From contig NC_087068.1 in NCBI RefSeq assembly GCF_963678635.1, positions 39,953,649 through 40,017,648 on the forward strand: DNA of 64,000 nucleotides. Reading direction: 5' to 3'. This document shows positions 58,102 through 64,000 of this stretch, in pieces. The stretch's first letter is position 1, and each line of letters opens with the position of its first letter. The position numbers and the translations under genes were made by a program. The stretch comes from Symsagittifera roscoffensis (lineage: Eukaryota > Xenacoelomorpha > Acoela > Convolutidae). The notes under the pieces are model-generated. The model was not told the DNA's origin. It searched no databases and worked only from the letters and a program-made list of their open reading frames with translations.

Positions 58102-60180
58102 TGGGTTTGTTTGGATCCGAGGGGACATATTTATCCACTGCAATTTTCGGAGAAATGACTGCTGCTGCCTGAGGAACATTAGGAACATTAGCAGGAGCAG
58201 CAATTGAGGCATAGGTTCTTGGGGATTCGACGTTGGAGTTCTGAGATTGACCTGCAAGTTTGGGCGGATCTGCACGTTCGGTAGGTGCCTGCTTGGAGGA
58301 TGGTCCAGGACTGGGACTTCGAATCGTAATCGCTTTCCGAGGCGCAGCATTCTTTCCGGGAGTAGCCACAGATAGCGGCAAAGATAAGGGTTGGGATCCT
58401 GTGCTTTGAAGACCAGCCTCATTTCCAGGTAGAGCATCATCTTTGGGGTTCTGAGTATTTGGAGACAAGCCTGCTTGATTATATGAAGTAGAGAAGTCCC
58501 GCTGATTTATATTGGGAGCAGCGTTAGGGTAATGAGATGGGTCGGAATATGCGGGGTAACCATTGTAGAACTGTGGATTGACTGTAACAGCGTTAGATGA
58601 TTGAGAAGGATCGGAATATTCAGGATAAGTATTGTAGAACTGTGGATTGGCTGGAACAGCGTTAGATGATTGAGAAGGATCGGAATATTCAGGATAAGTA
58701 TTGTAGAACTGTGGATTGTCTGGAACAGCGTTAGGGTAATGAGACGGGTCGGAATATTCGGGATAAGTATTGTAGAACTGTGGATTGGCTGGAACAGCAT
58801 GGGGGGATTGAGAAGGATCGGAAAATTCAGGATAAGTATTGTAGAACTGTGGATTGTCTAGAACAGCGTTAGGGTACTCAGGAGGATTGGACCAATTAGA
58901 GGAAGCATTGAAGAATTGAGGATTGACTAGATTAGCGTTAGGGTCCTGAGGAAAGTTAGACGATTCAGGGTTCTGAGAAGGATCGTTCAGTCCAGGTGCA
59001 GCATTGTTGATCTGAGTATCGCGTTCTTCAACAAAAGGGTTCTGCGTGGACCGAATTTTTTTTGAACGAACAAGCTGGTCGACTGGCTTCAAACTGGGCT
59101 GGGCATCGATTCCTATTCGCCCCTGAATTGTGCCCACATTGAGATGTTGAGCTGCAGTGGTATCTCTTTGTATGTGGTCTTCCGGATCTCCGGGTGGTAT
59201 ATTTTGAGGTCCTTGTACACTAATCCCTGTGAACTCATTGTTTGGCATTCCTGATGATGCTACTCTTGTTAAAGTGGCGCCCGCTGAGTCTGTTACAGGC
59301 GTCTGTCCAAGGTTTCGTCCAGCCTTAAGAATATTTGCCAGTGAAACATAATCAAAGTTAGGATCGTAACGACCCGGTCGGGAAATAAAACCGAATGGCG
59401 TTTTGTCGAAGGTAGCCTTGCTGCGATTTCGGGAACCAGTTTTTTGTGTTTGATACTGTGGGTTCTGATGCAATGCTTGGTTTACAGCTGGGGTCCCAAG
59501 AGGTACTACTGCTTTGCCTAACCCTCTTCTTGATGTGGTCAGACTGGGAGAACTTGAATTTCCAGGAGCTGCAGAATGCTGCTGATGCACGGAACTGGTA
59601 TCAGGGCTTAGAAAACCAGATACGTTTCCTTGCGAAGCAGCACTTCCAGGAGAAGCTACAGAATGATGATGTACGGACGGGGAGCTAGGGCTTTGGAATC
59701 CAGATATGTTTCCATAGGAAGCAGCACTTCCAGGAGAAGCAACAGAATGATGATGTGCGGACGGGGAACTAGGGCTTTGGAATCCAAATACATTTCCTTG
59801 CGAAGCAGCACTTCCAGGAGAAGCTATGGAATCATGATGTATGGACGGTGGACTAGGGCTTTGTAATCCAGACACGCTTCCTTGCGAATCAATACTTCCA
59901 AGAGAAGATACAGAATGATGATGTACGGACGTTCGAAGAGGGCTTTGAAGTCCTGACGCATTTCCAGGCGCATTAATATTATCGAAATGTCCTATGGGAC
60001 TCTGACTCACTGCATCGTTGTGGCCTTGTAAGTCTGTTGCAAGACCAATAGCGCTCTGAGGCCGGCCATAATTGAAGCGGCCAAGCTGTTCTTGGTTAAT
60101 ATGACCTGGTGATTGAGTCAATAGTTGCAACGGCTGGGGTATTAAAACATTGGCATTTGCGTTTGCCTCTGATCCTGCTC
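58099..60180 (-). CDS. Large Ser/Pro/Asn-rich repeat exon (exon A)
   Basis: A 2,082-bp exon, open throughout on the minus strand (694 codon equivalents). The acceptor is tttgttctag before 60,180 and the donor is acaa|gtgagttttt after 58,099; both boundaries are phase 1. The frame extends above the first ATG-like position (AGSEANANANVLIPQP), so the protein starts in an upstream exon outside this segment. Order: N-terminal His/Ser/Pro/Gly repeats of 28 residues; a less repetitive middle (TPFGFISRPGRYDPNFDYVS; PVDQLVRSKKIRST); 23-residue Asn/Pro/Tyr/Ser repeats around NPQFYNTYPEYSDPS; and a Pro/Ala/Ser-rich end reaching KYVPSDPNKPT. Tyr-spaced, Ser/Asn-rich repeats of this kind are typical of phase-separating, nuclear or structural proteins, but I assign no family. 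Confidence 0.8.
58540..58930 (-). repeat. 69-bp coding minisatellite in exon A
   Basis: ctgtggattg recurs at 58,571, 58,640, 58,709, 58,778 and 58,847, exactly 69 bp apart. Each unit encodes 23 residues (NPQFYNTYPEYSDPS plus 8). The fifth and sixth units, towards 58,930, are more diverged (PQFFNASSNWSNP). Confidence 0.9.
59570..59960 (-). repeat. 84-bp coding minisatellite in exon A
   Basis: cacttccaggagaagc or its variant recurs at 59,641, 59,725, 59,809 and 59,893, 84 bp apart. Each unit encodes 28 residues (SPSSPSVHHHSVASPGSAAS plus 8). The outermost units carry more changes. Confidence 0.9.
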
Positions 60181-60466
60181 CTAGAACAAAAAGTATTTCG
60201 TAAAAACTTCATATGAGCGTGAATTGAATGCGTTATAACTGGTTCAAAATTTTGTACTCGTTGATAACTTTCTTTTGAGCCTACTTTTTTTGTTTTTTTG
60301 TCCGAAAATTTTTGAAACTTTTTTTCTGAACGACTTTGAAAGTAAACAAGTGTTATTAAACAAAAAAATATTTCAGTACATCAAAATTGGAGAAAATTTA
60401 GTTTAATCTTCTTTATTGGAGTGCTGTATGAAGTTTGTATGGAAAGATGCGGTTCTAGGTGCCTCT
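60181..60466 (-). other. Intron upstream of exon A, no gene seen
   Basis: AT-rich, with the acceptor tract at its left edge. The retrotransposon LTR begins at 60,467, so upstream exons must lie beyond the third retroelement or outside the window. Confidence 0.5.
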
Positions 60467-60901
60467 TGAGGTGGGGAGAGGTGCGCTTTTTCAAAGAAAA
60501 ATTAGAAGCTATGTCGAATTTTTGAAACCAGTTCAAAAAGTTTTCATAAAAACTATTTACATTCTTGATAACTATCGCTGCGAAATACTTAAAAATAACC
60601 AATCAACATCCATGACAAAAACTTAAAATAATTTGTTGGTGTGAAGCTATTTAAAGTTTTAGCCAGAGAAAAATAAATTCAACTTAGAGAGCAATGCTCT
60701 TCCTCTCCTCCAATCTTGCCAGAATAGTAAAAACACCAGTTACACTAGATTTATTGAGACTCATAGAAATAATAGTAAGAACAGGATTGGTATAAGGTAA
60801 AGAAGTTGAACGAATCTATTTGGTCGAACGAATCTATCTGGTCGAAAGGTGTACCGTATCCAAAATCACTCCATGAGAGAACCGAGCCGGTTTTGAACTC
60901 A
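60467..60901 (+). repeat. LTR, 435 bp
   Basis: Starts TGAGGTGGGGAGAGG and ends GAACTCA. It aligns along its length with 63,543-63,973, with substitutions and small indels. Shared landmarks are atccaatcaacatccatgac and gctcttcctctcct. A candidate primer-binding site, tggtgcgacc, starts at 60,904. There is a local duplication of gaatctat.tggtcgaa near 60,812-60,848. Confidence 0.8.
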
Positions 60902-63542
60902 TCTGGTGCGACCAAATGAATCTCGAGCAGACTCATAATTGCTTATATTTAAAAAAAAACAGACATAGAACAGAAAAATAAGATTAGGAAAAGGCAACAC
61001 ATTGATAAATCAAATTGAAAATAATAGTAGCTTATTTCCACGTCTCAATAAGTCTAATCAAACCAACTGAGACCAGGTCACAACCAGGACGACAGACGAA
61101 ACCTCTGCATCGCAAAGCAAAAAAGCAGACTACAACGAGTATTCATCTACAAAACTGTTTATGCAGTAAGTTACCAATCATCATTTTATGATCTGCATCA
61201 AATGGAACAGTAAAATTGGGTCGACGAACGTATATTTTAATACTGTCCATAATAAGTATTATATTTAATCACCTAGTCGATAACAAAAGTATATCTAACT
61301 CAGAGTTTTTCTAAAACTTTCAGATTTTTATGTTTCTTGAATATAGAAAAATACAAAAAAAAGTAGTTAGTAAAAGCATTTATGCTCAGTTTTTATAAAA
61401 AAAATTCATTGTTCCTTGCTTCTCAAGGTACCCTTCTCTTAATTTTGTTCTTCCCTTAATCAAACAACAGTAGTTCAAAACGACTATCTTAAATTCAATT
61501 CAAGATCATAAAGACATTTCTTGGATATTCAACTGATTTTAAATCACTGAAATTTTAGTTAAATTTTATCAAGGTCTATACTTGGTTCAATTAAATCTTC
61601 TTTTTTCAATTAAGAACAAGTCATCAAAGCTTCCAATTGGATCTTCACACTTAAATTTCAAATACAAATTCTAAACTTTTATCAATAACGTACAATTTAA
61701 TTTGTTTTCAAAATCCAGATCATCAAGGCTGCCCTTGGATCACTTAATAATTTTGAACATACCTCTTCAATTAATTCAAACCCTTATATACAGCCCAAAA
61801 ATAACTGAAATTTTTACAACAAAATAATCATTTAAAACAGCGAAGAGCTTCAGTTACTCATTCTTCACTTGAACCCTATCTCCCATGTCTAGAACAAACA
61901 TTAGAACTAGTAAGAACTAAAATAGTATCGAACAATATTTTGTGTTCTTGGGGATTAGTTTTCTATTTTTCAACCCTCAATCTCATATCATACCTCAATT
62001 AGGTAAATTAAGTTTACCTAAATAAAAAAAAACATTATTTGAGAGCGGTAAAAAATCCATCAGTCGAATCGATATATTATCTCCACAATTTGTCCTGCGA
62101 CAAAATAAAACCCCGAGGATTAAAAAAACCTCACAAAAAGCATAAGAACTAACATTTTAGAAAAGATAAACTGAAACTGATGGATTTTGCATCAATGATT
62201 CTAGCACTTATGTGGAAAAATAATTTGGGAAACAAACAAACCATAATTCTTCATGAATAGAGAATCAAAGATTCAAGATATTACCACGTTATTACAATTA
62301 AATAGTTCTATCCAATCAAAAAAGCAACCATAAATGCAATAATTTTTGAACAAAAACAAATTGCGAAAACTAAATTTCCAGAAAACGAATTTCTATTTCG
62401 GAATCTGACTCATCAACTACACAAAAACTTGAAAACCTTGGAGATCTTTTACACGAAAAAAAGAACCAAATGACAATCAACAAGGACAGATGATATAGAA
62501 CTAGACTCCTCAAAAATTTTGAGGAAAATATCAAAATTATTCATCATCAAAATTCTTAACGAGCAAACTCATTATTCACAAATGATGTTTTCTTAATCAT
62601 TCACAGTTAACTTTCAATAGTAGCTACAAGTGAAACGTTTTATTTATCCCCACCAAAAACACGGCACTCAAATTAGGAAGAGAAGTCAACCACCTTTCTC
62701 AACTTTTAGACTCAAACCGCTAAACACTTACCGTTTTAGAGATCTCGAAAACAAAAAAAAACGTCTAAAAAGAATACTAGCTTGGTTCTTTTCAGATTAC
62801 TTACAGCATTATTTAGATTTGGACAATCCCAAAAAATTTTTGACCTGAAAGTGACGAAGATACAATTTAAGCAGATGAAACGGATTATGTATGGGAGCCA
62901 GAATGGTATTACATTTTTAAAGGCCAAATGATATCTTTTGTGCAACAATTGGAACTATTTCAGTGCGGAAAGACTACCTAAGAATAAAACCATTAACAAC
63001 AGATGCCCATTAACAACAGAAATTAAAATACAGTATTTTACAAAAGAAATGGTAACAACAGCTTCAACTCAACATTTGTGAATACACAAGAATCTTTAAG
63101 TGGATTAACAAATCTAACTCAACAAAATATTTAAACGCCATCAGATTTTGTAAATGAAGAAATTGTCGAAAAAATGTCTATATCATCGCAACAAAATATT
63201 TGACATAGCTACAATCAAGAGGCCCATCATAAAACCAATACTCCCAATATAAATTAAACTGAATCAACGTTTCTTTCAACCTTTACAGTAAAACAGTTGC
63301 TCATTAATATTTGGATATGAATTGGCAAACATTCAAACCACTCACTGAAATGTCCATTCAACAAACCATATGATACAAATGGAAACAATTTTGCAAATCA
63401 TAATTACCTTTTTATACAACCAATAGCAGGACCACTCAATGAAAACTCAACCTAATCTTATGACTAAAATTATAATCAACAACAACACCTATAAACCCAC
63501 TTACTCATTACATAAAACCCATTGACAAAAGAAAACCAATGC
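60902..63542 (+). mobile_element. Retrotransposon interior: leader plus gag start only
   Basis: Leader to about 62,600 with stops in every frame; it shares the agatcatcaaggctgccc string with 25,319. Gag-like sequence follows, then the sequence ends at the second LTR without capsid or pol. It is an internally deleted copy. The tract before the second LTR (gacaaaagaaaaccaatgc) is purine-rich, as expected for a plus-strand primer site. Confidence 0.65.
62630..63480 (+). pseudogene. gag: Gag N-terminal region, broken
   Basis: A frame at 62,630-62,848 is followed by pieces matching the N-terminal gag segments elsewhere: near 63,060-63,200 residues NTQESLSGLTNLTQQ and NEEIVEKM align with 43,915-44,157 and 30,600-30,720. 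In-frame stops such as TAA at 63,133 break it. Confidence 0.55.
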
Positions 63543-63973
63543 TGAGATGAGAGAGATGCGCGTTTGCAGTTTTTTTAGGTGTTACGTCGAGTTCAGATCA
63601 AACCAACCATTCAAAATATCCATTTGTTTTTTAAAAACTATCACTGTGAAATGCTTAGAAATATCCAATCAACATCCATGACTAAAATTTGAACTAATTT
63701 ATTAGTCTGAAACTCTTTATAAAATAGAGAACAATAATATAGAAGAACAAATTTAAATTAGAGAGCAAATGCTCTTCCTCTCCTCTAATCTTGCGAGAAA
63801 ACCAGTATATTTAGATCTATTGAGACTAGGAAAAATAAGAGTAAGATAAGAATCGGTATAAGACTAAGAAGTTGAACGAATCTATCCGACTGAAAAGAAG
63901 ATCATCGTGACTACCAGACGGTGCGCATAGTCCAAAATTACTCTATGAGAAAGCCGACCTGGACTTGAACTCA
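63543..63973 (+). repeat. LTR, 431 bp
   Basis: Second LTR of the pair, starting TGAGATGAGAGAG and ending GAACTCA. The sequence that follows to the window end (tctgctgagacaaaatgatt) is related to that after the first LTR. It therefore begins another element interior rather than host flank. Confidence 0.8.
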
Positions 63974-64000
63974 TCTGCTGAGACAAAATGATTCTCGAGC

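Noticed and set aside
58507-58861. Other frames in the 69-bp repeat region of exon A, on both strands
   Set aside because: They are shadows of the repeat, limited to the repeated part, while the exon A frame runs the full 2,082 bp.
48930-59960. CRISPR-like regular spacing
   Set aside because: The units are contiguous, in-frame coding repeats without unique spacers, in eukaryotic exons.
60840-60930. tRNA gene or tRNA-derived SINE near the LTR end (minus-strand gttcaa string resembling a B box)
   Set aside because: No cloverleaf could be built, no A box lies at the right distance, and the string is altered in the other LTR copies. It is better read as the LTR end and a possible primer site.

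Overview
This window looks like AT-rich nuclear DNA from an invertebrate animal. The evidence is coding exons bounded by GT/AG splice sites with T-rich acceptors, kilobase introns, LTR retrotransposons of the Ty3/gypsy type, TA-flanked fold-back DNA elements, and no bacterial-style gene packing or ribosome-binding sites. I cannot name the phylum; a nematode or other ecdysozoan would fit, but that is a guess. No complete gene lies in the window. Almost everything is repeat-derived, apart from two very large coding exons on the minus strand.

Layout. (1) 1-23,660: a nested, mosaic repeat array. A higher-GC core, with a loosely preserved reading frame, recurs in six fuller copies and two truncated ones. 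Inside the array a 4,167-bp unit is duplicated almost perfectly in tandem (4,045-8,211 and 8,212-12,379) with a 4-bp microhomology at the junction. An 851-bp chimeric duplication lies near the array's right end. (2) 23,661-40,370: plus-strand wreckage of a Ty3/gypsy-like retrotransposon: an LTR, an untranslated leader, then several rearranged gag-protease-RT units. Two of these are 2,266-bp tandem copies sharing the same internal gag deletion, and a 29-bp micro-inversion marks one junction. The last segment runs through reverse transcriptase into RNase H. (3) 40,370-46,020: a C-rich tract, then a second copy of the same family on the minus strand with the longest surviving Gag frame (200 codons). 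(4) 46,151-46,884: a 734-bp fold-back element with two 308-bp arms and a TA duplication.

(5) 47,932-50,091 and 58,099-60,180: two minus-strand exons of 2,160 and 2,082 bp. Each is open throughout, is flanked by splice signals, begins and ends in phase 1, and encodes a disordered protein rich in Pro/Ser/Gln/Asn with tandem peptide repeats. Both contain an 84-bp (28-residue) repeat; the upstream one also has a 69-bp (23-residue) repeat. Their phases allow direct splicing, so they may be neighbouring exons of one gene separated by an 8-kb intron. That interval holds two more fold-back elements and a ~3-kb repeat array related to part of the left-hand array. (6) 60,467-64,000: a third retrotransposon copy, with two LTRs of about 435 and 431 bp flanking a decayed leader and gag fragment.

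The main biological interest is the pair of long symmetric phase-1 repeat exons, which I could not assign to a known protein, and the record of microhomology-type rearrangements in the repeats. The retrotransposon copies carry stops, frameshifts and altered catalytic residues and appear dead.
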